64,000 nucleotides of DNA from Acidiferrobacter thiooxydans (GCF_003333315.1 NZ_PSYR01000001.1:310001-374000); one strand, 5' to 3'; shown: positions 8,251-17,585, counted from the stretch's first letter. Made by a program: numbers and translations. Notes: generated by a model from the sequence alone, not told the origin.

Positions 8251-9120
8251 CTAGGCGGGCTCCGGCGAGAGCAGTACGCCCTTCATGGTGTCGAGGGCCT
8301 TTTTCTCGATCTGACGGATGCGCTCCGCAGAGACCCCGTATTCCTCCGCCAGTTCGTGCAGGGTCGGTTTGTCAGCCGCCAGCCAACGCCTGCGGATGAT
8401 GTCCTGGCTGCGGCCATCCAGCGATACCAAGGCGTTTTGCAACCGATCCTGCTGCGAACTCTCGGCATCGGCGTGGGCGAGCAGGCTCTCGGGATTGTAG
8501 CGCATGTCCTGCAGGAAGCCCGCCGGCGATGACCGGAACTCCTCGTCGTCGCCATCGTCCTGGGCATCGAACGGCACATCCGCGTTTGCCATGCGCGACT
8601 CCATCTCCTTTACGGTCTCGGTCGGCACGTCGAGGTCGGCGGCGAGATTCGAGATCTCGCTCTCGTTCATCCAGCCGATCCGGGCGCGCGATTGCCGGAG
8701 ATTGAAGAATAGCTTGCGCTGGGCCTTGGTGGTGGCGATCTTTACGATCCGCCAGTTGCGCAGGATGTAGTCGTAGATCTCGGCGCGGATCCAATGCACC
8801 GCGAACGATACCAGGCGTACGCCGTGCGCCGGGTCGAAGTGCTTGACGGCCTTCATAAGGCCGATATTACCCTCCTGGATGAGGTCGGCCTGCGGTAGGC
8901 CGTAGCCCGCGAAGGCCCGCGCCACGCGCACGACGTAACGGAGCTGGGAGAGTACGAGCTGCCTCGCGGCTTCGAGGTTGTTGTGCTCCCGGTACTCGAT
9001 CGCCAGCTGCCGCTCCTGTTCGGCGTCTAGTACCGGCGCCGCGTTGGCAAGCCGCAGGTAGTGCGAGAGCCCGCCCTCGGCGCTCACATTGACGGCGACT
9101 GGCAAGGTGTGCATGGTCAT
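8251..9120 (-). CDS. rpoH: RNA polymerase heat-shock sigma factor RpoH (sigma-32)
   Basis: A 289-residue group 3 sigma-70-family factor directing polymerase to heat-shock promoters. Region 2 runs about 50-125, with the G-N-I-G-L-M-K-A-V-K-H-F-D core of region 2.2. The RpoH box Q-R-K-L-F-F-N-L-R is at 134-142 and is diagnostic for sigma-32. The region 4.2 helix-turn-helix is at about 254-280. It follows ftsX, as in most gammaproteobacteria, but with a 114-base spacer carrying a CIRCE operator. Close matches to RpoH promoters stand before lon and hsp20 in this window. Confidence 0.97.
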   Translation of the reverse strand: MTMHTLPVAVNVSAEGGLSHYLRLANAAPVLDAEQERQLAIEYREHNNLEAARQLVLSQLRYVVRVARAFAGYGLPQADLIQEGNIGLMKAVKHFDPAHGVRLVSFAVHWIRAEIYDYILRNWRIVKIATTKAQRKLFFNLRQSRARIGWMNESEISNLAADLDVPTETVKEMESRMANADVPFDAQDDGDDEEFRSSPAGFLQDMRYNPESLLAHADAESSQQDRLQNALVSLDGRSQDIIRRRWLAADKPTLHELAEEYGVSAERIRQIEKKALDTMKGVLLSPEPA

Positions 9121-9168
9121 GTCCTACCCCCTTCGACTGTCCGTATCGACCGTAAAGTACACTGCATT

Positions 9169-9195
9169 TTAGCATTCTCGCCCTGAGAGTGCTAA
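9169..9195 (-). promoter_or_regulatory. CIRCE operator (HrcA site) upstream of rpoH
   Basis: TTAGCATTC-N9-GAGTGCTAA on the plus strand, or TTAGCACTC-N9-GAATGCTAA reading toward rpoH. It differs from the CIRCE consensus at one of 18 positions and has the exact 9-base spacer. A TAAAAT hexamer overlaps its rpoH-proximal edge and could be the -10 box. The site lies 49-75 bases before the rpoH start, so HrcA binding would block rpoH transcription. hrcA itself is not in the window. Confidence 0.85.
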
Positions 9196-9234
9196 TTTCC
9201 CGGAATAGTTCCCCGGGGTCGCGCCCGGCTCCGG

Positions 9235-10134
9235 CTAGATCCGGTGGGAGCGCAACGCCTGCCCCACCGCGATCCGGGCCCCCAGCCATCCGAGCAGGGC
9301 CCCCACCCCCAGAAGCCCCAGGGCCTGCCCCAGGTCCGGCCCCATCAGCTGGTAATGGGCCCCGTAGGCGCGATCGAGCGCCGCCACCGGCCCGTCCAGG
9401 GCCAGGAAGGCCGTTTCCAGGAGGATGAGCGCGCACAGCGCCCCGAGCCCCCCGGTTAATGCCCCGGCATATAAGAAGGGACGCCGGATGAAGGCATTGG
9501 TTCCCCCAACGAGGCTGACCACGGCGATCTCGTCTGCGCGGCTTGCCACCGCCGCGCGCGTGGTATTGCCGATGATAAGGATGAGCGCAAGCCCCAGTGC
9601 GACGGCCAGGATCACGACCAGCCGGTGGCCGAGGGCGAGTGCGGCATCGAGGCGTTCGACCCACGCGAGGTTGGATTGCACGTGGGCGACGCCGGGCACG
9701 ACCTTGAGCTGCGCGGCCAGGCGCGCCACGCTGGCGGGCGTGTCCCCGGCAGGCGTGACCACGGCCACGCCCGGCAGCGGGTTGTGGTGCCGGAAGGCCA
9801 CTGCGGTAGTGCCCAGACCGGAGGCGGCCGAGAATTCGCGCAGACCCTCGGCCGGCGAGATGTAGCGCACAGCGGCGATCCCCGGGATCCGGCGGATGGC
9901 GGCGATGGTGGCGGTATTGGATACGCCCTTCGTCAGGTAGACCGAGAGCGACCCGCGCGGCTGCAAGCCTGCGGTCAGGCGTTGCAGATTGAGGAGTCCG
10001 ACATAGAGACCGGTCGGCAACACCAGGGTCACGCCGATCATGACGACGGTCAGAAACGTAGCCGCCGGACTGCGCGCGAAGTCCCCGAGCGTCCTCATGA
10101 AGACTTGCATATGACGGGTCAGGTAGGCCTTCAT
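9235..10134 (-). CDS. ftsX: Cell-division ABC transporter permease FtsX
   Basis: About 299 residues: one transmembrane helix at about 25-50, a periplasmic domain to about 170 containing the conserved S-P-A-E-G-L-R-E-F motif, then three C-terminal helices. FtsX partners FtsE and activates septal peptidoglycan hydrolases through amidase regulators such as EnvC. The start at 10134 follows AAGGA five bases upstream; an in-frame ATG 33 bases earlier lacks a ribosome site. It has a shorter cytoplasmic N-terminus than E. coli FtsX. Unusually, it does not overlap ftsE but is separated from it by 364 bases. Confidence 0.93.
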   Translation of the reverse strand: MKAYLTRHMQVFMRTLGDFARSPAATFLTVVMIGVTLVLPTGLYVGLLNLQRLTAGLQPRGSLSVYLTKGVSNTATIAAIRRIPGIAAVRYISPAEGLREFSAASGLGTTAVAFRHHNPLPGVAVVTPAGDTPASVARLAAQLKVVPGVAHVQSNLAWVERLDAALALGHRLVVILAVALGLALILIIGNTTRAAVASRADEIAVVSLVGGTNAFIRRPFLYAGALTGGLGALCALILLETAFLALDGPVAALDRAYGAHYQLMGPDLGQALGLLGVGALLGWLGARIAVGQALRSHRI

Positions 10135-10498
10135 GGCGATCCTTCTTACGTAACCCGCGATGGCCATCGCGAGTGGGCTGTCAAGAGCGGCAGGTGGCGT
10201 GCACGGCAGGTGCTGTTGCCCGTCTCCCGCTCGCCCCTTTCATACACGTTCGCGTACCGGGCGGCAAGCCGCGGTATCCGCTAACCGTGTGGCCGGCCCC
10301 GGGGGCGGCCACCGCCGGCTTTCGTATGGAGTCGTGGGTGGCCAGGCGGGCTCGCCCGGCGCACGCCGCCGTGATCGTGACCGCGCACCGAACGGGATCA
10401 TGACCCATCCGGCCACGGCCGTCAGCCGCGCCTTGCCGCTGCCAGACTACGGGTGGGCCGTCAGCCGCGATTGTCCTTGGCGAGCCTGGGCGGGCGAT
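10135..10498. other. ftsE-ftsX spacer with 14-bp direct repeat
   Basis: 364 bases between two genes that normally overlap. No credible coding frame was found. GGCCGTCAGCCGCG occurs twice in the same orientation, at 10417-10430 and 10456-10469. GC-rich potential stems lie around 10290-10315. The origin of the insertion is unclear. Confidence 0.5.
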
Positions 10499-11158
10499 TT
10501 ATGCGGCACTCACCATATGACCCTCGCCGAGCCGGATCACGCGTGCCTGCAAGCGTCCGATCTGGCGCAGGTCGTGGGTGGCGATCAGGACCGTGACGCC
10601 GTGGTCGTTGAACTCCTGGAAGAGGTCGATGATGTCATCGGATAAGGCGGCGTCCAGATTCCCGGTCGGCTCGTCGGCGATGAGCAGCGCCGGGCGGTGC
10701 ACGAGCGCGCGTGCTATACCCACGCGTTGTTGCTCGCCACCGGACAAGGCCAGAGGAAAGCCGCGCTCACGGCCCCGCAGGCCCACCTTGTCGAGGGCCG
10801 CCAACACGCGCTTTCGTACCTCATCCCCGGTTACGCCGGCCACCAAAAGCGGCAGGGCGACGTTGTCGAACACCGTGCGTTCATTCAAAAGCCGGTTATC
10901 CTGGAAGACTACGCCGATCTCGCGCCTAAAGTGCGGCAGACGGTATGGCTTCAAGCGCGCCAAGTCATGGCCATTGACCATGACCTGGCCGCGCGTCGGG
11001 CGCTCCAGCAGACAGATCAGTTTCAGCACGGTGCTCTTGCCGGCCCCCGAGGGTCCGGTCAGGAAGGCCATCTCGCCGCGCGCCACACGGAAACTGACGT
11101 CGCTCAAGGCCTCGATCCCCAGGGGATAACGCTTGAAGACGTGCTTAAGCTCGATCAT
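10499..11158 (-). CDS. ftsE: Cell-division ATP-binding protein FtsE
   Basis: A 219-residue ABC ATPase. Walker A is G-P-S-G-A-G-K-S (35-42), the signature is L-S-G-G-E-Q-Q-R, Walker B is L-L-I-A-D-E-P-T, and the switch His lies in I-A-T-H-D. It drives FtsX at the septum. The start at 11158 gives the standard family N-terminus (M-I-E-L-K-H-V) and overlaps the ftsY stop by 14 bases; a longer in-frame start at 11281 lies within ftsY. Confidence 0.97.
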   Translation of the reverse strand: MIELKHVFKRYPLGIEALSDVSFRVARGEMAFLTGPSGAGKSTVLKLICLLERPTRGQVMVNGHDLARLKPYRLPHFRREIGVVFQDNRLLNERTVFDNVALPLLVAGVTGDEVRKRVLAALDKVGLRGRERGFPLALSGGEQQRVGIARALVHRPALLIADEPTGNLDAALSDDIIDLFQEFNDHGVTVLIATHDLRQIGRLQARVIRLGEGHMVSAA

Positions 11159-12119
11159 CGACGAGTTCGGCCGGCAATACCGCATCCACGAAGGAGCGGG
11201 CATCGAAGGGGCGCAGGTCATCGGCCGATTCGCCGACGCCCACGAAGTAGATCGGCAGCGCGAAACGCTTGGCGAGCGCAAACACGACGCCGCCCTTGGC
11301 GGTCCCGTCGAGCTTGGTGATGCACAGGCCGGTCACGCCCACGGCCTTATGGAATTGCTCGACCTGGGCCAGCGCGTTCTGGCCGATGCCGCCATCCAGT
11401 ATCAGAAGGACCTGGTGCGGGGCGCGCGCATCGAGACGGGCGAGCGTGCGCTTGATCTTGGCGAGCTCGTCCATCAGTCCAGTCTGGGTATGCAGACGAC
11501 CGGCGCTATCGATCAAAAGGACGTCCACCGCTCGTGCCCGCGCCGCCTGCAAGGCATCATGGGCGACGGCGGCGGCATCGGCCCCTCGCGGCTGACTGAT
11601 CATGGCGACCTCGGCCCGGCGCGCCCATTCGCCGAGCTGCTCGATGGCCGCCGCGCGAAACGTGTCCCCGGCGGCGAGCAGGACCGATCGGCCTTCGGCG
11701 CGCAGCCGGACGGCGAGTTTCCCGATGGTCGTGGTCTTGCCGGCGCCGTTTACGCCGATCATGAGCACGATCTCGGGCTGGTGCGTGATCGGCCAGGGTT
11801 GTTCGCAGGGCGCTACGATCTCGTAGAGGATGGTGCGTAAGGCCGCATAGACGGCCTCGGTATCGCCGAGCTCCTTGCGCGACACGCGTCTTGTGATGTC
11901 GGCCATCACGGCGCTGGCGGTGTCTACGCCGAGGTCGGCGGTGATGAGCGCGGTCTCGAGGTCCTCGAGCAGCGCTGCATCCAGGGTACGCTTGCGTCCA
12001 AGGAGACTGCTGACGTTCCCACTCAAGGCCCGCCGGGTGGCGGCGAGGCGTTCGCCCAAGCGGGCGAAGACGCCCGGTTTCTCGCTCTTGTCGCCCGTCG
12101 TCTTACGAAAGAGCGCCAT
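11145..12119 (-). CDS. ftsY: Signal recognition particle receptor FtsY
   Basis: A 324-residue SRP GTPase: a short N-terminal charged region, the NG domain with helical bundle (about 20-105), P-loop G-V-N-G-A-G-K-T (122-129), G-D-T-F-R-A-A-A, D-S-A-G-R and T-K-L-D-G motifs. It docks SRP-ribosome complexes at the membrane for co-translational insertion. The acidic A domain of E. coli FtsY is nearly absent, as in many bacteria. It is first of the ftsY-ftsE-ftsX set. Confidence 0.97.
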   Translation of the reverse strand: MALFRKTTGDKSEKPGVFARLGERLAATRRALSGNVSSLLGRKRTLDAALLEDLETALITADLGVDTASAVMADITRRVSRKELGDTEAVYAALRTILYEIVAPCEQPWPITHQPEIVLMIGVNGAGKTTTIGKLAVRLRAEGRSVLLAAGDTFRAAAIEQLGEWARRAEVAMISQPRGADAAAVAHDALQAARARAVDVLLIDSAGRLHTQTGLMDELAKIKRTLARLDARAPHQVLLILDGGIGQNALAQVEQFHKAVGVTGLCITKLDGTAKGGVVFALAKRFALPIYFVGVGESADDLRPFDARSFVDAVLPAELVDDRA

Positions 12120-12125
12120 GCGGGC

Positions 12126-12425
<300 letters not shown>

Positions 12426-12461
12426 TCAATGCAGCCTTCACGGCCGGGTGAACGAAGGGGC

Positions 12462-12884
12462 TTACGTCCCCCCCAAGGCCGCAATTTCCTTGACGAAGGA
12501 CGACGACAGCGCACCGTCGCGTTCCGATGCCGGCAGGAATAGTGTCTCGACCGTGGCGTCGAGCCGGCGGTTCATGCCGGCCATCTGAAACTCGTATTCG
12601 AAGTCCGAAAGCGCACGCAGGCCGCGCACGATGACCCGCGCCCCCTGACGATGGATGAAGTCCATGAGCAAGGTATCGAAACCGATGACCGCCACCCCCG
12701 GGACCCCGGTCAAGGCCTCCTCGGCGAGCGCCACGCGCTGTGCCAAGGAAAAGAGCGGGGCCTTGCGCACATTGGCGGCGACCCCGACGATGACCCGCGG
12801 AAAGAGCGCTGCCGCGCGCCGCACGATGTCGGTGTGGCCATTGGTAAAGGGGTCGAATGTCCCCGGATAGACGACGGTGGTCAC
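12462..12884 (-). CDS. coaD: Phosphopantetheine adenylyltransferase CoaD, 3' end apparently frameshifted
   Basis: The 140-residue reading frame has the nucleotidyltransferase T/H-x-G-H motif ([10 protein letters not shown], 8-17), R-G-L-R and the S-S-S-F-V-K-E-I motif near the end. The enzyme makes dephospho-CoA from 4'-phosphopantetheine and ATP, the penultimate CoA step. The frame stops right after A-A-L-G-G at a run of seven C (12468-12474, plus strand). Adding one base restores [14 protein letters not shown]-type sequence to a TAG at 12409, giving the usual length of about 158 residues. So the annotated stop is either a sequencing error, a real mutation or slippage. Confidence 0.9.
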   Translation of the reverse strand: MTTVVYPGTFDPFTNGHTDIVRRAAALFPRVIVGVAANVRKAPLFSLAQRVALAEEALTGVPGVAVIGFDTLLMDFIHRQGARVIVRGLRALSDFEYEFQMAGMNRRLDATVETLFLPASERDGALSSSFVKEIAALGGT

Positions 12885-12893
12885 GAGTGATCC

Positions 12894-13457
12894 TCAGGAC
12901 GTAAGTGCGGCAAGACCGAAGGCGGCGAGACCCGCGCGCCCGCGCCTATGCCACCGCAGGCCCGCCGGCAACTCGAAACCATCGGCCGCCGCGCTTTCGA
13001 TATAGACAAGCCCCGCTGCCGTCAGGATGCGCCGTGCCAGGATCACGGTCAAGGCACGGGTGAGGAGGCCGCTCGCGTAGGGCGGGTCGAGAAAAACGAG
13101 ATCGAAGGCCGCCGGTCCCAGGCCGGCGAGGTAGTCGAGGCCGTCGGAGGCCGTTATGATCGCTTCGGCGCCGAGCCGTTCGCGATTTTCCCGCAATGCC
13201 GCGATTGCCAGGGGGTTGCTGTCCACCAGGGTCGCGGCCGCCGCGCCCCGTGACAGCGCCTCGAAGCCCAGGGCCCCGGAGCCTGCGAACAGGTCCAGGC
13301 ACCGTGCCCCGGCAAGCCACGGATTCAGCCAATTGAAGAGAGTCTCGCGCACGCGGTCGGGGGTCGGCCGCAGGCCCGGCTCGGCTGGGAAGGTCAGCAG
13401 GCGCCCCCGCCAGCGTCCGGCGATGAGGCGTACGCGTGGGCCTTTAGGCCGGCCCAT
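12894..13457 (-). CDS. rsmD: 16S rRNA (guanine-966-N2)-methyltransferase RsmD
   Basis: 187 residues. The N-terminus has the family R-L-I-A-G-x-W-R-G-R pattern, then R-P-T-P-D-R-V-R-E-T-L-F-N-W-L. The SAM-binding motif is D-L-F-A-G-S-G-A-L-G and the catalytic motif is D-P-P-Y. It methylates G966 of 16S rRNA in the 30S subunit. Adjacent to coaD, as is usual, and overlaps the end of the ClC gene by 14 bases. Confidence 0.95.
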   Translation of the reverse strand: MGRPKGPRVRLIAGRWRGRLLTFPAEPGLRPTPDRVRETLFNWLNPWLAGARCLDLFAGSGALGFEALSRGAAAATLVDSNPLAIAALRENRERLGAEAIITASDGLDYLAGLGPAAFDLVFLDPPYASGLLTRALTVILARRILTAAGLVYIESAAADGFELPAGLRWHRRGRAGLAAFGLAALTS

Positions 13458-14772
13458 CGTAATCCTTTGCCGCTACCGTGCGGGTCTCGGTACGTGCCAC
13501 GAACCGCCCGGCGAGCCCCTGATAGATCGGTTCCCGGCACAGCAGCCGCGAGGTCAGGGTGGCGATGAAGGCGGCGGCCATGAGCGGAAACAGCATGGTG
13601 TTGTTGGCGGTCATTTCCATCACGATCACGAATGCGGTGATGGGGGTCTGCACCGTGCCGCTCAGATAGCTCACCATGCCAAGGATGACGGCCGCCTGCG
13701 ACGCCGCGGCCGGGAACAGCCGGCCGATATCGGCCCCGAATCCGGCCCCGGTGGCGAGCGCCGGGGCAAACAGTCCCCCGGGGATGCCGCTCAGGTAAGA
13801 GGCGAGACTTGCAAGCCACTTGGTCAGCGGGAAAGACCATGGCAGGCGCGCGCCGCCCATGACCAGGGCGCGGGCCTGCGGGTAGCCTGTGCCGAAGGAG
13901 CTGCCATGCGAGATGGCCCCGAGGATCGCAATCACGAGACCTGCGATCAGCGCCAGGCGGTAGGGGTAGCGCGCGAAGGTCTCGCGCAGACGCAGACTAA
14001 GGTCGAGCACCAGGCGGCTGAAGAGGCCGCCGGCAAGGCCGCCCGTGATACCGCACGCCGGCACCAGCAGCCATTGGCCCGGCGCGAGCGTTGCCTGCGT
14101 CACACCAAAATAGGTGTAGTTCCCCTCGATGGCGACCGCCGTAAGCCCGGCGATGAGGATGGTGATGATGATCGTGCCGCTGGCGTGTTCTTCGAAGCCG
14201 CGCGCGAGCTCCTCGATCGCGAACATGATGCCGGCTATAGGGGTGTTGAAGGCCGCGGCAATACCGGCGGCGCCGCCTGCCAGTATCAGCGCGCGTTCGA
14301 GCCCGGGGCGCTTAATGCCGGCCAGCCGACCGGCGGCGGCGGTAAACGAGGCGCCGACATGGACGGTCGGGCCCTCGCGTCCGATCGAGGCGCCGGCGAA
14401 CAGCCCGAGGGTCGTGAGCAGGATCTTGCCGATCGCGATACGCACCGACAGCAATCGCGAGGGTGATTCCCCGGTACGCTGCGACAGCGCCGCGATGACC
14501 TGCGGTATGCCGCTCCCCTGGGCCCCGGGAAAGAACCGGCGGGTGAGCCACAAGGACAGGACAAGCCCGGCCGGGCTTACCAGGAACGCCGCCCATGGCC
14601 AGTGCTGGTAGAGGGCCAGGAAGCTCGTGTTCGCGAGATTGCCAAGCTTCGTCAGGGCCACGGCCGAGAGCCCGACGAGCACGGCGCTTCCCCAGAAGAC
14701 GATGCGCGGGGCCCAATGGCGCCCACGCACGAGCCCGCGGAACCGGCGGATCGGACGCCAGGGGCGATGCAC
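13444..14772 (-). CDS. ClC-family chloride/proton antiporter or channel
   Basis: 442 residues with the three ClC selectivity signatures: G-S-G-I-P-Q, G-R-E-G-P-T-V-H (its Glu is the gating glutamate) and G-I-P-G-G-L-F-A-P. A second Glu in F-A-I-E-E-L matches the proton glutamate of E. coli ClcA (Glu203), favouring a Cl-/H+ antiporter over a pure channel. About 10-12 hydrophobic segments; no CBS domains. In E. coli such antiporters support extreme acid resistance by shunting charge, which fits the acid-stress theme inferred for this genome. Lies between a dynamin-like GTPase and rsmD on the same strand. Confidence 0.93.
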   Translation of the reverse strand: MHRPWRPIRRFRGLVRGRHWAPRIVFWGSAVLVGLSAVALTKLGNLANTSFLALYQHWPWAAFLVSPAGLVLSLWLTRRFFPGAQGSGIPQVIAALSQRTGESPSRLLSVRIAIGKILLTTLGLFAGASIGREGPTVHVGASFTAAAGRLAGIKRPGLERALILAGGAAGIAAAFNTPIAGIMFAIEELARGFEEHASGTIIITILIAGLTAVAIEGNYTYFGVTQATLAPGQWLLVPACGITGGLAGGLFSRLVLDLSLRLRETFARYPYRLALIAGLVIAILGAISHGSSFGTGYPQARALVMGGARLPWSFPLTKWLASLASYLSGIPGGLFAPALATGAGFGADIGRLFPAAASQAAVILGMVSYLSGTVQTPITAFVIVMEMTANNTMLFPLMAAAFIATLTSRLLCREPIYQGLAGRFVARTETRTVAAKDYDGPA

Positions 14773-14779
14773 GACGGCC

Positions 14780-16708
14780 CTAGGGGGCCGCGCCCAGCTG
14801 GCTGCGAATGCGACGGAACGCGGCGTGCACCGTCCGGTGCTGTTCGCTGATCTCCTCCAGGACCTGCTTTAGCTCGGCCATGCGCGCCTCGAGGGTGTCG
14901 CTGGCCTGGTGGATACGCTTGATGCTCTCCAGCCGGCGCCGCAGCTGGGCCTGGTGCTCGCGCACCTGGGACTCCATGGGCGCCATCATGTCGCGCAACC
15001 AGTCGTCGGCGTCGCGGTTGGCGCTGACATAGATCGCGCGCACCTTGCTGACGGCCGACTCGAAGAACCCGCGCACGACCGCCTTTTGTTCAGTCATGAT
15101 GAGCGACAGGCCGCCCATGAACTGCTCGTGTTTTTCCTGAAGGCGCTTGATCTCGCGCGTGTAACGCATGACCGAGAAGGTCGCGGGCTTGATGTTGGCA
15201 AGCCCATGCTCCTCCTGGAACTTCTGATACACGCCATCCATCAAGGCCTTGATCTCCTGGCTGTCCTTGACCACTTCGTCCATGCGCGTGCGCGCGTACT
15301 CGAAAAACGCCTGCATGGCGGTCTTGAGACCCGCAGTCGTAAGGCAGGTCTCCATGGTTTTCTTGGTCTCCAGGATGAGCGCATCGAGCTGGCGCAGGCT
15401 GATCTTGGCGTACAACGCCGCGCTTTGCTGGGCGAAGATCGTGCGCGTGGCATGGAAGCGCTGCATGCTGCGATCGAATTCGGTCTTATCGGCGCGTACC
15501 TTGCCCATCATGTGCTCGATCACGTCCATGTTCTTGCCGTTCAGGGCACTCAGTTCACCAAAGTGTTCGCGCACGCCCTGCAGTCTCTGGGCGATGATGC
15601 GCTCCACCGAGGCCTCGACCTCGCCGAACTCATGGGCGACGGTCTGGGCGACAAGGCCGCCCTTGCTGGGCAGGAGCTCGTCGGCCAGGGCCCGTTCGAG
15701 GGCGCCGATGCCGCTGCGTTCCTCAAGGTCACGGTCACTGCGGATCTTGCCAGCCAGCGCCTTTTGCGCCGACACCGGATAGACGCGCCGTTCGGTGACG
15801 CCCAGATAGCGCGCGGTCTCGCTGACCTGGCGGGCGATCTCGTGCTCCACGTCGCGGCGGTGACGCAGATCGTCCCACAGCCCGTCGACCTTGTTCAGGA
15901 CCACGAGACGCCCCTTGTGACTGCCGGCCACGTGGTCGCGCCACACCGAGATCTCCGACTGCGTCACGCCGGTATCGGCGGCCAGCACGAACAGGATGGC
16001 GTGCGCGTTGGGCAGGGTGTTCAGGGTCAGTTCCGGCTCCGCTCCCAGGGCGTTCAGTCCCGGGGTATCCAGGATCACAAGCCCTTCGGACAAAAGCGGG
16101 TGGGGAAAATTGATGAGCGCATAGCGCCAGCGCGGGATCTCGACCTCCCCTTCGGCATTGACCGTGGCGCCGGTTTTGGTGATGTCGCTGGTGACGGTGA
16201 GCCCCAGGGCGCGGGCCTCTTCCGCGGGCACCCGCTTGACCTCGGCGATGTGACGCAGGGCCTCGGCCGTATCCTGTGGGTTGTTGACATCCAGGGCGAT
16301 CGTCTGCCACTCGTCGGGAAATCCCTTGAACTCTGCAATCGTAGCGCCGTTACGGCGGGTCTCGATCGGTAACAGGCGGATGCAGGCCGGACGCTCGGCC
16401 TCGTAAAAGAGTTCGGTCGGGCACATGGTCGTGCGCCCGGCGCTCGAGGGTAGGATGCGCCGGCCCTGTTCACCGAAGAACAGGGCGTTGATGAGTTCGG
16501 ACTTGCCACGTGAAAATTCGGCGACGAAGGCGAGATAGAGCTTGTCGTCGCGCAGGACGTTGTGCATGCGCTCCAGGTGGAGGTCGCTGTGCGGCTGGCT
16601 CAAGCCATGCTCCACAAGCCATGTCCGCAGTTCGACTAACGCCTGCGCGAGGTCGCGGCGCCATAGCCCATAGGCCTCGAAGCGCTGCTCGATCGCTGTT
16701 TGATTCAT
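14780..16708 (-). CDS. Dynamin-like GTPase
   Basis: 642 residues from the ATG at 16708; an upstream in-frame TTG at 16762 is less likely. G1 P-loop A-E-F-S-R-G-K-S is at about 63-70, a T-T-M-C-P-T switch I near 90-95, G3 D-T-P-G near 215 and G4 N-K-V-D near 270. The C-terminal 300 residues are helical with heptad patterns, like the stalk of bacterial dynamin-like proteins that remodel membranes. A C-terminal transmembrane pair is not visible, so membrane contact may be peripheral. Placed between mutM and the ClC gene with an 8-base gap to the latter. Substrate membrane unknown. Confidence 0.85.
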   Translation of the reverse strand: MNQTAIEQRFEAYGLWRRDLAQALVELRTWLVEHGLSQPHSDLHLERMHNVLRDDKLYLAFVAEFSRGKSELINALFFGEQGRRILPSSAGRTTMCPTELFYEAERPACIRLLPIETRRNGATIAEFKGFPDEWQTIALDVNNPQDTAEALRHIAEVKRVPAEEARALGLTVTSDITKTGATVNAEGEVEIPRWRYALINFPHPLLSEGLVILDTPGLNALGAEPELTLNTLPNAHAILFVLAADTGVTQSEISVWRDHVAGSHKGRLVVLNKVDGLWDDLRHRRDVEHEIARQVSETARYLGVTERRVYPVSAQKALAGKIRSDRDLEERSGIGALERALADELLPSKGGLVAQTVAHEFGEVEASVERIIAQRLQGVREHFGELSALNGKNMDVIEHMMGKVRADKTEFDRSMQRFHATRTIFAQQSAALYAKISLRQLDALILETKKTMETCLTTAGLKTAMQAFFEYARTRMDEVVKDSQEIKALMDGVYQKFQEEHGLANIKPATFSVMRYTREIKRLQEKHEQFMGGLSLIMTEQKAVVRGFFESAVSKVRAIYVSANRDADDWLRDMMAPMESQVREHQAQLRRRLESIKRIHQASDTLEARMAELKQVLEEISEQHRTVHAAFRRIRSQLGAAP

Positions 16709-16769
16709 GTCCCGCGCCCCCTGCGTGTGCGGTCTTGAGGCCGCTTGCACAGTATAGGCCAAGACGCCG

Positions 16770-17585
16770 CTAGTGTTGACACCTTGGGCAATAATAGCTG
16801 CTGCGCGCGCCTGCCGTCAGCCGTGCGATCGGCGCCGCGCAACGCGGGCAGGGCGCTCCGGCGCGCCCATAGACGCGCAGCTGCTGCTGAAAATACCCCG
16901 GTTGCCCGTCGCTTGCGGCGAAATCCTTCAAGGTCGTACCCCCTGCCGACAGCGCCTGCGACAGGACCGCGATTATGGCGCCGGCGAGCGCGTCATAGCG
17001 CCCCGCGCTGATGCGTCCTGCCGGCCGGCGTGGGTGGATGCCGGCCTCGAACAGGGCCTCATTGGCATAGATATTGCCGATACCGGCGACGACATGGCCG
17101 TTTAGGAGCAGGTCGCGGATGGCGACGGTCCGTCCGCGGGCCCGCTCGTGCAGGTAGCGGCCGTCGAAGCCTGCCTCGAGGGGTTCCGGGCCGAGCGTGG
17201 CGATGAGCGGGTGGGAGAGCGGGTCGTCGCTATGGAGCAAGGCCCCGAAACGGCGTGGGTCGCGCAGACGGACACGCATCCGTGGGTCGCCGGCCAATAC
17301 GAGATCGAAGGGGTCGTGCGGTCCGGCGGGTGTGTCACCCACCACGCGCAGGCTCCCGGACATACCCAGATGCAGGATCAGCGCCCCGCGGTCGAGCCAC
17401 ACCAGCAGGTATTTGCCGCGCCGGCCGATGTCCTTGATCGTGCGACCGCGCAGGCGCGCGCCGAGATCGGGCGCGATCGGCCAGCGCAGGCGGCGATCGC
17501 GCACCACGAGATCGGCGATCCGCGCCCCGCGCATCCACGGGATGAGCCCCCGGCGGGTGGTCTCGACCTCAGGAAGTTCGGGCAC
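16770..17585 (-). CDS. mutM: Formamidopyrimidine-DNA glycosylase MutM (Fpg)
   Basis: 271 residues beginning M-P-E-L-P-E-V-E-T, where Pro2 is the catalytic Schiff-base nucleophile and Glu3 is the acid. H2TH region with G-I-G-N-I-Y-A-N-E; C-terminal zinc finger with C-P-R-C and Y-Y-C-P-R-C-Q. It excises 8-oxoguanine and nicks abasic DNA. Full length. Overlaps the upstream DUF4340 gene by 17 bases. Confidence 0.97.
   Translation of the reverse strand: MPELPEVETTRRGLIPWMRGARIADLVVRDRRLRWPIAPDLGARLRGRTIKDIGRRGKYLLVWLDRGALILHLGMSGSLRVVGDTPAGPHDPFDLVLAGDPRMRVRLRDPRRFGALLHSDDPLSHPLIATLGPEPLEAGFDGRYLHERARGRTVAIRDLLLNGHVVAGIGNIYANEALFEAGIHPRRPAGRISAGRYDALAGAIIAVLSQALSAGGTTLKDFAASDGQPGYFQQQLRVYGRAGAPCPRCAAPIARLTAGARSSYYCPRCQH

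Noticed and set aside
14909-16372. Long plus-strand frame (487 codons) opposite the dynamin-like GTPase
   Set aside because: It is the exact antisense of the GTPase gene; its His/Asp/Leu-rich translation has no domain and no ribosome site.
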